A stretch of DNA of 64,000 nucleotides from Allacma fusca (Eukaryota > Arthropoda > Collembola > Symphypleona > Sminthuridae), in contig OX359245.1 in assembly GCA_947179485.1 (NCBI GenBank), positions 61,305,067-61,369,066 on the forward strand, written 5' to 3'. Made by a program: the position numbers and the translations under genes. Below the pieces are notes generated by a model that saw only the letters and a list, made by a program, of their open reading frames with translations, was not told the DNA's origin and ran no database searches. Below are positions 36,001 to 45,666 of the stretch, one piece after another. Position 1 is the stretch's first letter. Each line of letters begins with the position of its first letter.

Positions 36001-36837
36001 CATGGGGGGGAGGGTGCAAACTTGAAGATCCATAAGTGTCCATGCAAATAAATATGAATACTTATTAAGGAGACTAATGATCGAGGCGCGTTCAGCTGGC
36101 CTTAATTTAGGATTAATATTTAAGGATTGAAGTTGTTCAGGAGTAAAAGGGGTTGGAGTTTGAGGAATTACCGGAGCTGTGTTTAAGCTTTGGGTAAAAT
36201 CATAGCGTTGAGCATGACCTAAAAGAGTATCAGCGGGAATAATCTGGGTAGATGTGGAAATGTTTGTGGCGAGCAAAACATTTTTCGCTGGGTTGATAAC
36301 TGGAGGAAAAATTACTTTGTATTGTTTTTCAATGAGTGGATGAGGGTTGAAAAATGTCGTGTGAGACGTGTGTAATGAAGTAGTCGGTACATACATTTGG
36401 TGTCGAGGGGGAAGTTGGATAGTAAATAATGTTTTGACGGGAGAGGAACAGCCGCATTCAGACGAGCAAGTGGCTGAGTATGCATGCTTACGAAAGTAAT
36501 GACATACGTGAGAGTTGTATAGGGAGTTGGAATTCAGATGTATATGAAAGTCAAACTGTGTAATAAACTTACAGCCAAGAATGAGTGGAGGAGTGAGCGT
36601 TTCAAGGACATGGGCTTCTGTTGTGTAAAAGTAGTTATCAAGTTGGAATGTTAAGGAGGCTATATGGGACGTAGGAATGCGAGCTTTATCTGCGGTTATA
36701 ACAAATCTTTGTGGACAAGGAGTGATGACTGCACTGGAGGGGATGTGATTCTTTTGAATTAAATTATGAGAAGCTCCTGTGTCAATTAATGCATCAATGG
36801 AGACATCATCAAAATAACACATGATATATGGGCACAT
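33046..36837 (-). CDS. pol: Pol polyprotein, element 1 (PR-RT-RH-IN)
   Basis: A 1263-aa polyprotein, intact. Aspartic protease motif DTG near residues 19-21. Reverse transcriptase with VCDFQKLN, FSPLDLFSGYYQ and the YIDD active site near residue 440. RNase H start LYTDAS near 585 with a later VTDHHAL. The integrase zinc region has two histidines (HNHPLGGH) followed by CTHCPEC near 800-840. The integrase catalytic triad is D (AMDLLG), D (SDGAAEF) and E (VERLNQ) near 868, 927 and 966. A GPY/F-type module (WVGPYTITYI) follows near 1100. No chromodomain was seen. The frame is -1 to gag. The end overlaps the first ATG of the downstream frame by 8 nt. The start given is the first ATG after gag, but the true product may come from frameshifting. 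Confidence 0.93.
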   Translation of the reverse strand: MCPYIMCYFDDVSIDALIDTGASHNLIQKNHIPSSAVITPCPQRFVITADKARIPTSHIASLTFQLDNYFYTTEAHVLETLTPPLILGCKFITQFDFHIHLNSNSLYNSHVCHYFRKHAYSATCSSECGCSSPVKTLFTIQLPPRHQMYVPTTSLHTSHTTFFNPHPLIEKQYKVIFPPVINPAKNVLLATNISTSTQIIPADTLLGHAQRYDFTQSLNTAPVIPQTPTPFTPEQLQSLNINPKLRPAERASIISLLNKYSYLFAWTLMDLQVCTLPPMRITLNSDTPVQAKPYRLSTTEREILKQELDKLIQAGIIVPCENSNYSTPVFLVRQKLGKWRLVCDFQKLNKITVDEIFPLPRIDDLLFQLRSAAYFSPLDLFSGYYQALIHPDDQHLTAIVTEFGLYMYLRVCFGLKNAPAYFQRLAARTLGTLRYTHAVSYIDDIIPYSKDFPSHLVAIELVFQRLAKVNFRMNPKKCFFGMQEHVVFGFFLSQKGLSTESAKVAAIMEQPKPNNLETLRKFLGTIGYYRRFIWNFAQIAAPLQGLLKKHSLYHWSPDCDKAFLTLKNALCTAPVLRHYDPTLPCILYTDASNLAIAGILHQQFEDGEHPIYFISRALTPAEKNWGATEKECLAVVFATRKLREFLYLKPFIIVTDHHALCYLKCQRNPTARLTRMAVILEQFRYVIRYKKGTLHRNVDGVSRCPYALSTTKDTEDDLTIPGLTAQSPTSSPKPLPAIPLINPADLKHAQAIDHTLNKLLQKKRSKLIPNDDGIYFIQFNPRNPKLLVIPKAMIPIVLQNAHNHPLGGHLNFQRTLARLRPFYWWRSITSDTFKHCTHCPECQSRQHLTKLRMDSLKNIPIKIPASTYAMDLLGPFRETPRGNKYVLVLTDLFTKWVHTSLLPNREAAHIAMHLESFILTFPGMSILISDGAAEFKSATLQELLKRFNITHHVSMPFHPRSHGIVERLNQTLAIMLSKFVSDNQLDWDIFVPYVITAYNTSEHSVTKISPFQAFFGRAPPAPLLNSIPNTLLQMTQLSASQVKIMHQRISQLIKKAQLQAKERFDAMYQPLEFKVGSHVRFYLPQRKIGLSDKLLCRWVGPYTITYIDKNNNADLVLTFPSTKLRPSIKCHLSQLKLIKIDLGDGIIHPEYVYTTEDQHEFDAWLTQFPSDTPNSDSSLPSPIRKHSTRPSRKMKLQPSTSSEDRPVKRLTSPPPNFSPQTFGYHSTKLKSILKSPQHVDSNHTVRRSTRLQNKTKKVTFSHV

Positions 36838-36857
36838 GGATGAAGCAGGTGACAGAT

Positions 36858-38465
36858 TTATTGTGGGTAAGTTATGGAGGGATATTGAAGATTCGCAAAG
36901 TGATTCTGGGGAGCTTGATTGTTTTGGGGCGGATTGGGATTGAATGAAATTTCCAATCTGTGGGCATTTTGGTCGTTCCGGCGATTGTTGCCGTGGTTTT
37001 GTTGGTTGTTGCGGAAGCCATTGTTGTTTCCGCGGAAATTGTTGTTCCGAAAGTTCGGGCGGGGACCCTGACCACGCTGGTTGGGCCCCCTCTGTTGGTT
37101 TCCCGAACGGCAGTCACGACTGATGTGACCGAATTTATTGCAATTGTAACATTGCATACCCTTATGGGGGTTCTGAGCCTGTCCTCTATTATTATTGTTA
37201 TTATTATTGTTACCTCTGGGCTGATGGGGAACCGGTTGGTGAATGTTGCCTTGGTTACCGCGGTGATTATTGTTATTATGGGAATTGCCGCGGCCATTTC
37301 CACGACCTCGTCCGCGGCCAGGGACAAAAGCAAAATTAGCTTGGGCATTAGGCGCATCAGACAAGGTAAGTTTTTGGATGGTTTCTTCCAAAGACTTAAC
37401 TTTTGCAGCCATATCTGAAGGGCCAGCAGTTGTATCTGCAAATTCTCGTTGTTCGCAAAAACGAACGAGAGCAGCTATGCTCGTAAATGGAAAACCTGCC
37501 GCTGCCGATTTGAACTTGGGGAGGAGGCCTTCCATTCCCCAAGCAACACGGTCAGGTTGACTCATGGTTGGGTCATAGCGAGTGCAAATACTATCAACAT
37601 CATACAAAAATTTGGCACTCGTCTCATTATCTTTTTGTTTGCGGGAAATTAATTGATTGAGATAAACCTGTCTGGGTTTTGCATAGCGTTCACGGAGAGC
37701 CGTGAAAAATGTATCAATACTAACAATAATGGGTGGAGCAATGGCGAGTTGTGTTTGCAGCCATTGATAGGGGTCACGAGCTAATAAATTGGGAGTGTGT
37801 CCTTGGAGAGTGGGCCAATCCCATTGATATTGGGCCACGACACGTTGAACATCAATAATAAAATCATGAACATCATGAGTTGCTGGAAGGAATTGTTTAA
37901 TCTTTTGGAAGTCAACAATGGAATGAATGGGGGCGGTATTCACCGTGACATTGACGGGAGTTGCTGGTGCTGCTGCTGCTGCTGCGGCCATTTTGAACGG
38001 TTTAACTTTGCGAGTTTTGGTAGAGGGTCCGTGACGGGAAAAATGTTGGATTTTACGGGCTTTTAATATTTGTCGTTTAAAAGAGGGAACGGTTCGTGTA
38101 ACGGGAGTAACTAATGGACGAGCAGGTAACGGAGGAGGGAGTGGTGGAGGTAAAGAGATCGGTGGTGGAGTGCCTGGTGGAGTAGAATATTGTGGACTGG
38201 GAGTTCTCGGAGGAGAAACTTGTGCTGGAGGAACTACTGGAGGAACTGGCGGTGGAGGTGGTGTGTTTATGGGGGCTGGCGGAGGTAATGGTGGTAAATT
38301 TTTACTAGTGCTAGTTGTAGCTTTTGCTTTTGCTTTTGCTTGTTGTAAGACCTTTGCTAATTCTGAGGCGTCTTTTAAATCAGGGTCAGAATTTTTACGA
38401 GTGACTCTACTTGTAGAAGGTTTAGGGTCTGGTTTGGATGCGGAGGGCTTCTTTTTATCGGACAT
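36858..38465 (-). CDS. gag: Gag-like capsid/nucleocapsid polyprotein, element 1
   Basis: A 535-aa structural protein that would assemble the particle and bind genomic RNA. It begins MSDKK, like the gag of element 2. The N-terminal third is proline-rich with basic stretches. The central region (about residues 185-330) aligns well with element 2, for example QYxWDWxTLQGHxPNLLxRDPY and ..RYAKxRxVYLNQL. The C-terminus is Arg/Gly/Asn-rich and carries one CCHC zinc knuckle (CYNCNKFGHISRDC, about residue 440). The stop lies 20 nt before the pol ATG and pol is in the -1 frame. I found no convincing slippery heptamer at the junction. Confidence 0.9.
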   Translation of the reverse strand: MSDKKKPSASKPDPKPSTSRVTRKNSDPDLKDASELAKVLQQAKAKAKATTSTSKNLPPLPPPAPINTPPPPPVPPVVPPAQVSPPRTPSPQYSTPPGTPPPISLPPPLPPPLPARPLVTPVTRTVPSFKRQILKARKIQHFSRHGPSTKTRKVKPFKMAAAAAAAPATPVNVTVNTAPIHSIVDFQKIKQFLPATHDVHDFIIDVQRVVAQYQWDWPTLQGHTPNLLARDPYQWLQTQLAIAPPIIVSIDTFFTALRERYAKPRQVYLNQLISRKQKDNETSAKFLYDVDSICTRYDPTMSQPDRVAWGMEGLLPKFKSAAAGFPFTSIAALVRFCEQREFADTTAGPSDMAAKVKSLEETIQKLTLSDAPNAQANFAFVPGRGRGRGNGRGNSHNNNNHRGNQGNIHQPVPHQPRGNNNNNNNNRGQAQNPHKGMQCYNCNKFGHISRDCRSGNQQRGPNQRGQGPRPNFRNNNFRGNNNGFRNNQQNHGNNRRNDQNAHRLEISFNPNPPQNNQAPQNHFANLQYPSITYPQ

Positions 38466-38488
38466 AAATTATAACGTAAGTATGTACG

Positions 38489-38492
38489 TACC
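38489..38492 (-). promoter_or_regulatory. Candidate splice donor upstream of gag, element 1
   Basis: The transcribed strand reads G|GTACGTAC about 25 nt before the gag ATG. The same GGTACGTAC nonamer stands about 40 nt before gag in element 2. It could serve a spliced subgenomic mRNA for the post-pol frames, as in errantiviruses (inference). Confidence 0.4.
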
Positions 38493-38967
38493 GTGACGGT
38501 GGTTCATGGATATGAAACTTAACACTGTGTATTTAATATATAAAATTCCTCCTGGATGAGGTGGGAACGGTACTGAGCTCCGTGGCTGTCCGTTGAGTAT
38601 ACCCAAATCCTCAGGGCATCGGTCGGTGAAGTGCAGGTAAATCCGTCTGCCTTCCGTGGACAAGAAATAATAACCCCGTTTATCAATAAAAACTTACGAG
38701 GGGTTCTTCGACCGGTCACAGTCAATAAAGGTTGACTCCGCTGGGGTAGTCCCGAATGAGCTGTGCGTGTTGCAACGTCAAAAATGCAGGAATGTAACCT
38801 CTGCGTGGCCAAAACTGTAAATCTCAAAAATTCTCACGAAATATGACATATTATTCAAACTTGCCTGGTAATGAAATCAATTCTTAAAGTAAATCGATTG
38901 TTTCCCAAGGGGAGTGATAATTGAGAGTAATTCGGGAGCATTGCCAGGGCAATAATATTTTGGCAAT

Positions 38968-38985
38968 GTTTTACAAAGGCCACCA
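38968..38985 (-). promoter_or_regulatory. tRNA primer-binding site, element 1
   Basis: Directly after the 5' LTR the transcribed strand reads TGGTGGCC, complementary to a tRNA 3' end (..GGCCACCA). The second element has the same eight bases flush with its LTR. The tRNA species was not identified. Confidence 0.75.
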
Positions 38986-39502
38986 TGTAAGAGTAGGTTA
39001 TGGTTATACCATGAAATCCTAACTCATGGATTATTTACTTATGTAATTGTCAAGAATTTGTAAATAATTGGAAATCGTGCTGATGAAAGGAATGATTAAG
39101 AATAAACGATTGAGTGTGATTTTACATTAATCCGAAGACTAATTACTTTTATTTATAATCGAAATCAAAAGGAAAAGGAAATGAAGATTAACAACTAAAA
39201 ATAGGTGTTACTGGAATGACTCTCAGTTATTCACTGAAGAGTCTGGAAGAATCTTAAACTTAACAAGTGGCTACTTGAGCCTATTTTTACAATCTTAAGT
39301 CTAGACGTTACATCATAACGGATGTAACGGGACGTTGACACTCGTCGGCTTTAGCCGATGGGAAGTGCTTACATTGCACCTTTACAATAAGTGTTTAAGT
39401 AACTTTGAACTGACTTAACCTAGGGTTGTGTGTTTCACAACTTAATTAATTATTCATGTGAGACTTAACTAATTTATGTGATTTCTATATACATACCTAA
39501 CA
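38986..39502 (-). repeat. 5' LTR of Gypsy-type element 1
   Basis: 517 bp, with TG..CA ends as read on either strand. In the transcribed orientation it begins TGTTAGGTATG. It matches the other LTR base for base as far as I could check. Confidence 0.93.
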
Positions 39503-39881
39503 ATATTTCACCCTGGTTGTATATAGTGTATCGGAGTGCAATTTTATGTGTGCCATTAGGCGTATATATGAATATGGATTTAAAAAGTAAGGTATTCTAA
39601 AGTGCAGAAACGCGATTTGATCAATTTATAGGAGGTTATGAAGGAGGAGGATTATATTCTGTCAAGATTAGATTCAATGAAGGAGTTGAGAATTGCAGCT
39701 ATTATGTGTCCAGAAATACTAGAAAATTGAAATTTGACCTTCAATAATTGAAGGTTAAATTTATTATAGAACATGCTATGAGAATACTACGGTTTATTGA
39801 ATATACTGCTGTGTACGATTGAGACATACATTTGCACACACATATATAGCATGTATTATTCCAGCAACAATCAAATCCAGC

Positions 39882-40959
39882 CAGGCGCGTAGCCAAGGGG
39901 GGGCAAAGGGGGCACTTGCCCCCCCATACGAAATAAAATACTCCCAAATTACTCAAAAAGTTAAAAATAAATCAGTCCATACCGAGACATGCAAACCTTT
40001 TTAGTGATTTGACAGTAAAATTTTTTTTATTTGTAAAAAAAATCACTTCGAAACTCAACATATGCAGTATTCCATGTAAATGTCTGTGTATAAACAGCAT
40101 AACTCTAGAATCACCCATGAAATTTGCATGTTTCGTGTGAATGATTTATTACCCACGGCTCCTCCCGTCATTAATTGACCCATCCATACGCGCGAAAATC
40201 GTATCGCAATGTTTGTTCATTGCGAGAGCAAAGGATTTCTAGATCAATAAATTTCTATCGAAATGGAAAAGCATTTCGATACGATTTTCGCGAGTATGGA
40301 TGGGTCAACTTTTGACTGGAAGAAGCCGTGGGTAATAAACCATTCAATAAAAAGACGTTTTGGGTGATTCTAGAGTATATTTTTATTGTGTTCATCCTTG
40401 CTTAGCGGGTGATTTGAATGCATTGCGAAATCCCGATTTCACTTTGACCTTTGCCTCGTCGATTTGACTTCAACCTTCAACGGCAACAAAAGTATGGTAA
40501 CAGCGGCTTTAAATATTTTCACATTAAAAGCTTTTAGCTTCTGTAACTTACACGCATCGCTTCGAGGGAATTTTTAAACTGGATAGAATTATTAAATTAG
40601 TGAATTGTATTTAATTCTTCATTATGAAAAGGTCAAGCACGCCTGATATCCGCAGTTTCTTTTCGAAGCAAAGACGTGTGTCACAGGAACAGTAAGTTAA
40701 GCACCAGCTGAAACTATAGAAGCGAACCCAGGTCTCGAAATTCTCCGAAATCGGATCAAGCCCAATAAAAATCTGGTCTAAAATTATTCAAATTTGATGG
40801 AATCGTAAAACGTGGAGAATTTTAAAATCTGAAATTCAGTTTGCAAAATTTGATGCGTTTTACATTCGTGAATTGGATTTCTCATAGAATGTGTCAGTTT
40901 ACATATGTACGTTCTAATTAATGTTGCCCCCCCTTGGCCAATTCCTGGCTACGCGCCTG
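39882..40959. mobile_element. Non-autonomous hAT element, CAGGCGCGTAGCC family
   Basis: Ends CAGGCGCGTAGCC and GGCTACGCGCCTG with a perfect 8-bp duplication AATCCAGC (39874-39881, 40960-40967). The G/C homopolymer runs near both ends (GGGGGGG, CCCCCCC) are part of the TIRs. An internal fold-back (about 40090-40380; arms sharing CTCTAGAATCACCCA, GAYCCATCCATAC and ATTTTCGCG) suggests a second insertion inside. The empty counterpart of this site is at 11640-11790. Confidence 0.92.
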
Positions 40960-41293
40960 AATCCAGCCATTGTCTTCAATCTGAAGGTTCCTGTCAACTC
41001 TTGAAAACTGTGGGAATTTTTTATTTGATTCAGTTTTAATTCTCTAATTTTTTCACCTGCTTCAAATGCAGTGAAATTCCTATATATTTCACTTTATATT
41101 CCATCTGTATAATGTATGTATGTAAGGAAAATTAAGCAAGCCAATATAGAGGGAATGCTGCGTAAAAGGAAACCATTATATAAAAACTCCCTGTTTTCCA
41201 AAATATATTTGTTGTTCATATAACGATGTTTACATGTTACGATTTTTCATTCATATTGCTGTTCCGGATAAAGAAATCAAAAGTAGTCGAGAG

Positions 41294-42931
41294 CAGAGCT
41301 CCGCACGGGTTCGAGTACCTACTCGAGTTTCAAGAACGAGTACAAGTACTGGTCGAGTACGGAGTCATAACAAATTATGTACTCGTACTCTCGGGTCAAG
41401 TAACTCTATGCGTACTTGTATTTGAGTAATTTTGAACCGAGTATCGTAACAAGTACGAGTTCTCAAAAAATACTCGAAGCAAGATACGAGTACAAGTACA
41501 AGTATTGAATTCGAAATTACTTGGTACTCGTACTTGAAATGCAAAAAGTACTCGAGTACTTCCACATAAGCATGCGTAGAAAAGTCATGCCTTAAAGCCT
41601 GTATCATTGGCTGTTATTTTGATATGAGCCGAGAGCCGCCTTGTACAACACATCTACATTTGGAATGTTATACTTCTATGAAAGTACTGAAAATACAATG
41701 AAAGCGTTGTATGGTATATAGAACTAAAACCGCAACAGTATTGAAGGTTTAGTTCACAATCAGTTTACAGGGGCAGACTTCATTGTAGTGTTTCTGAACG
41801 GCACCAGAACATGGACTCGACCCGACTCGTTTTCCCGAACCGAAAAAAATCACATTTCTGTTACCGGAACCGATATGTTAGAGTCCGGCACATTTTTGCC
41901 TTCCGGAACTGATCCGAAAAATAAAACCGTTTCCCAAATCGGTTCCGGTTCCTTTCTGAAAAAGCAAAAATGTATAGGATTCATTTTTATGGAAGTCAAA
42001 ATTGTGCCCCCTTTTCAAATGACCGAAATTTAACGGTTCTTTAAACCGTTGACCCGAAACCGAGAGGGATCCGCGGGAATTCGCGATACCGAAAAGAAAC
42101 ACTACTGCATTGCCATGAATATTTGCGAGGTTGATCGATCACGGGATACGGGTCATTCTAGATATCTTTAAATTTACTCATTTACCTGAGGTCGTTCCAA
42201 AAATTAAAACAATGTTTTTTTAGAATATTCAGTGTTTGAAGTACATACAAACGCTAGTTGGTCGAAAATTTTGCAGGTTTTTCAGAGATCCATTGCGTAT
42301 GTTTATATAAGCGATTGTGGCAATTTACGCAAATGTACAGAAAACACTGGAAACAAGGTTTAAGAAATTCTCTTCAATAACGTATTAATGGTCATAGTTA
42401 AAAATATTGCGGATAAGAAAAATTTTAATATCAACTTTTTTAATATCACACCTGGCAGTTCTGAAGCTATGTTACTATCGTCTAGTTGTTGCGAAATTTT
42501 CGCGGGTAAAACTCAATTAGAGTTAACTATCGTTAGCTTAAGTGCAGAATTGCCACCACAGCAGCTAAATCGGTGATGTTAGACGATGAATTATTTGAAA
42601 ATTTATCAGCAAAACAAATCCTTTCGCTCGATTAAGATACTAAAAATGTGTAAACTAAAATTTACAAAAGTAATTGAAAAAGTAATTGAACCTCGAGTCG
42701 GTCTAGGTACGAGTTCATGTACGGGTCGGTCCGGTTTTTAAAAAATACTTGAAAATTCGGTCCGAGTACGAGTACGCATGCATTGTATTTTTACCCGCAC
42801 TCAGAGTACCGGATTTTGTACTCGTACTTGAACGAGCGAGTCCGGATCTGACTCTACTTTGACCCGAAAATTCAAGTACGGTTCCGGTTCAAGTTCGGTA
42901 TAAAAAATTACTCGACCCGTGCGGAGCTCTG
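41294..42931. mobile_element. Non-autonomous hAT element, CAGAGCTCCGCACGGG family, hosting a nested hAT
   Basis: Ends CAGAGCTCCGCACGGGTTCG and GACCCGTGCGGAGCTCTG with a perfect 8-bp duplication GTCGAGAG (41286-41293, 42932-42939). Subterminal regions consist of GAGTACGAGTACAAG-type words. The 319-bp hAT element at 41786-42104 interrupts it. Confidence 0.92.
41786..42104. mobile_element. Nested non-autonomous hAT element, TAGTGTTTCT family
   Basis: Ends TAGTGTTTCT and AGAAACACTA. Flanking octamers CTTCATTG and CTGCATTG agree at 7 of 8 positions. Words of the type CCCGAACCGAAA fill both ends. Confidence 0.82.
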
Positions 42932-43162
42932 GTCGAGAGTCAAATGTGCTCTATTAACTTCCTCCACCACAACCTTAAATTGTCAACAAGATCCATTGGC
43001 AAGTTTGTTTGACTTCAACCACGGTAAACAAATTAGCCCCATTATGGTACAAAAAAACCTTCGACACACACTTATTTTCGGCTGAAATTTGAAAACCATT
43101 TTTTGGAGTTTTTGAAGAAAAAATCATTTGCGGTGTCTAAAACGCTTCTCTGGGAAACATAG

Positions 43163-43656
43163 TGTTAGGTTAAGATGAATTAAGTATGTTTTTCCATACA
43201 ATTATTTAAGGATCATTTTAAAGTACAATTTAGCCTGCGAGCTAAATCATTAAAGTTTATTATTTGCTGACTGTATCCAGTCAACGGCCTTGGTAACTTC
43301 CGTTACCCATTTATCATGTATGTATTAATTTTAGAATTAGTAATCATTAGGACTAGTGTATCTAGTCCAGAAGATTTGTAAGAATGTATTTTTAGTCTTG
43401 TTCTGGTCTTCGGATCAATCCAATCAATCATTTAATCTTTCTTTAATTTCCCTTTCAGTTTCTTTTGATTTCATAAATAAATCAATTTTATTTTAATCTT
43501 CTCATTAATCACAGATCAGCTTCAATGGTTTAATTTATTCGTTGGCGTATCGTTTTGATTCTCACAATAATTAATAGTGTCTCATATTTATTCAATATTC
43601 ATGTATTTTGATATCTGCCTTTATCTCATATTGATACACGCCAACATAAACCAAAA
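43163..43656 (+). repeat. 5' LTR of Gypsy-type element 2
   Basis: 494 bp from TGTTAGGTTAAG to ACCAAAA. The end is set by the flush primer-binding site and by the ATAG target duplication at the outer end of the 3' copy. Confidence 0.88.
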
Positions 43657-43674
43657 TGGTGGCCCATGAAAACT
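43657..43674 (+). promoter_or_regulatory. tRNA primer-binding site, element 2
   Basis: TGGTGGCC immediately after the 5' LTR, the same eight bases as in element 1, then a similar downstream AAAAC. The tRNA primer was not identified. Confidence 0.75.
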
Positions 43675-44001
43675 TTATATCCCAATTCCAAACAAGACTC
43701 CCCGGGTGCGCGCTATTTTAAGAAATTGATTTGATAAAGCAGGTTTGATTAATTGTGCACATATCCCCCTTGGTTTTGAGTTTGAATATAGAAATCCAGT
43801 TTGAAGATTAAAGCAGCTGCCAGGAAGGCGCAATGAACTTAATATTGCTCACCTTCCTACTTTCGATGTGACCTGACTAGAGGCACAAGTGAAGACATTT
43901 CCCCATTTGTTACAAAGGTAATTATAAGTGTACTGGATAAAAATCCCCTACCTCAGGTTTTGCAACAGTCAACCCTGTGGTTCAGAGCGGATTACTGGAT
44001 T

Positions 44002-44010
44002 AAAGGTACG
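44002..44010 (+). promoter_or_regulatory. Candidate splice donor upstream of gag, element 2
   Basis: AAAG|GTACGTAC, about 40 nt before the gag ATG, shared with element 1. A pyrimidine-rich tract ending TTTCAG near 49407, just before the post-pol frames, is a possible acceptor. Confidence 0.4.
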
Positions 44011-44044
44011 TACAAAGATTAAATGCATTATTCCCCTATGACAT

Positions 44045-45664
44045 ATGTCAGATAAGAAGCCCAAAAAAGAGATACCCTCCACAGTACCCAAAACACACAG
44101 TAGACAGACTCGCTCAAATTCCCAACCTGAGCTAGATGCTCAGGCGTTAGACAGATTATTAAAGTTACGTGCAGATAAACGCAAACGAAAGCCCTCCGAT
44201 CCCACCTGTGAATCTACAGCTGAGAAGTTAAAGATAATTTTACCACCGATACCTCCCCCTCTAAGTAAACTTTCGACACCCACCCCATTTGTACTACATA
44301 GCGCCCTTGATTTTCATAGTCAGATTTTGAACGGTAAAACATTCCTAAAGACTCCCGAGCCCGATCTTTTAGGTTTTTGGGATTTTGTAGATAATATCCC
44401 GATTACACCAGGCCCTCCACCCTTCCCATTAATTCCTCCTAAGCCTTTAAAGCCTAGAAACTTTAACCCCCTTTCTTTTAATTTAAAAATCAGATTTGCC
44501 AGTAAAAATTTACGCAAGATCATGGCTACTACGGCTACAACCACCGTGGTTGTTAACACAGCTCCCATTCATTCTATTGTGCAATTTAAAAAGTTAAGTC
44601 AGTTTGACCCCACTTGTCATGATATCAATGATTTTGTCCTTGACATTGAACGAGTCGTCGCCCAATATTCTTGGGATTGGAAGACTCTTCAAGGTCATAT
44701 GCCCAATTTATTGGTTCGTGACCCCTATATTTGGTATCAAGCAGAGATCGCCAAACAACCCCCCACCATCACAGATATTGCGTCATTTTTCAGAGTTTTT
44801 AAGGACCGTTATGCGAAAGACCGCACGGTTTACCTTAATCAATTAAAAACTCGCTCCCAAAAAGAAGGCGAAAGTTGTGCAAAATTTTTATATGACATTG
44901 ATTATATTTGCACACGTTACAACCCCAGTATGTCCAATGAGGACAAAGTTGCATGGGGCATTGAGGGACTACTCCCTCAAATGAAAGCCCAGGCCGCTGG
45001 ATATAGTTACACCAGCATGGCTGCATTAGTCCGTTTTTGCGAACAAAAAGAATTCGCTGCCGTATCTGCCCCTGCTAATACGGCTGAAACCAAAATTCAA
45101 GCTCTTGAAGAAAAAATTGCGAAACTTGGCATTAGTGACGCTCCCAACGCTCAAGTAAGCTTTGCAAACAATCGTGGTAGAGGAGGTCGTGGCCGAGGCC
45201 GTGGCGCTCCTTCTCACTCTAATAATCAGGCTCAACAAGCCCACGGAAATTTTCAACCCTCTCGCGGGGGTGGAAACTTCCGTCCCAATAATAACTATAA
45301 TAATAATACTTCTGGAAACCAACCCCAAAATCGTTCCATCCAATGTTATAATTGTGGCCGTCAAGGTCACATGGCTCGAGAATGTCGATCGGGAAACGCT
45401 GCAAGGGGCTCTTACCATCAAGGTCAGGGCCCCCGGCAACAAAACTATTACCAGAATCCGAATCGATTTCAAAACAATCGACCCCCTCCCTTAATGCCTC
45501 AGAATTACAATCAGTCCAACAACCGCCGAGGCGGTTACTCCAATCATCCCCGCTCGAACGTCCAACGTCTCGAGATTTCCCTCACCCCTCCCCAACAGCA
45601 AGCCCAAGTTCAAACCCAACAACCACCTCAACAAGCCTATCCTTTGATAACCTTTCCTCAATAA
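44045..45664 (+). CDS. gag: Gag-like capsid/nucleocapsid polyprotein, element 2
   Basis: 539 aa, intact, beginning MSDKK as in element 1. The proline-rich N-terminal part contains a SRQTRSNS stretch comparable to SRVTRKNS in element 1. The conserved capsid region (about residues 180-340) includes QYSWDWKTLQGHMPNLL and RYAKDRTVYLNQL. It is followed by an RG-rich tract and one CCHC knuckle, CYNCGRQGHMAREC, near residue 433. The pol frame is -1 relative to gag and stays open into gag for about 300 nt here. Confidence 0.9.
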   Translation: MSDKKPKKEIPSTVPKTHSRQTRSNSQPELDAQALDRLLKLRADKRKRKPSDPTCESTAEKLKIILPPIPPPLSKLSTPTPFVLHSALDFHSQILNGKTFLKTPEPDLLGFWDFVDNIPITPGPPPFPLIPPKPLKPRNFNPLSFNLKIRFASKNLRKIMATTATTTVVVNTAPIHSIVQFKKLSQFDPTCHDINDFVLDIERVVAQYSWDWKTLQGHMPNLLVRDPYIWYQAEIAKQPPTITDIASFFRVFKDRYAKDRTVYLNQLKTRSQKEGESCAKFLYDIDYICTRYNPSMSNEDKVAWGIEGLLPQMKAQAAGYSYTSMAALVRFCEQKEFAAVSAPANTAETKIQALEEKIAKLGISDAPNAQVSFANNRGRGGRGRGRGAPSHSNNQAQQAHGNFQPSRGGGNFRPNNNYNNNTSGNQPQNRSIQCYNCGRQGHMARECRSGNAARGSYHQGQGPRQQNYYQNPNRFQNNRPPPLMPQNYNQSNNRRGGYSNHPRSNVQRLEISLTPPQQQAQVQTQQPPQQAYPLITFPQ

Positions 45665-45666
45665 AT

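Larger units (their letters stand above)
30344..39502 (-). mobile_element. Complete Gypsy-type LTR retrotransposon, element 1
   Basis: A 9.16-kb element read on the minus strand. It has 517-bp LTRs at 38986-39502 (5') and 30344-30860 (3') that look identical by eye, flanked by a 4-bp target duplication ATAT (30340-30343 and 39503-39506). Internal order is gag, pol (protease-RT-RNase H-integrase, the Ty3/Gypsy order), then two overlapping frames after pol. gag, pol and both downstream frames are open, so the copy looks recent and potentially functional. It shares LTR start TGTTAGGT, primer-binding site TGGTGGCC and gene layout with the element at 43163-52024. Confidence 0.93.

Noticed and set aside
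36838-36900. Slippery heptamer for -1 gag-pol frameshifting
   Set aside because: The pol frame is -1 to gag in both elements, but I found no canonical X XXY YYZ heptamer in the right phase near the gag stop in either one.
36872-38496. Open frames of 90-190 codons on both strands within gag of element 1
   Set aside because: Shadows of the Arg/Gly/Asn-rich gag coding sequence; not conserved with element 2.
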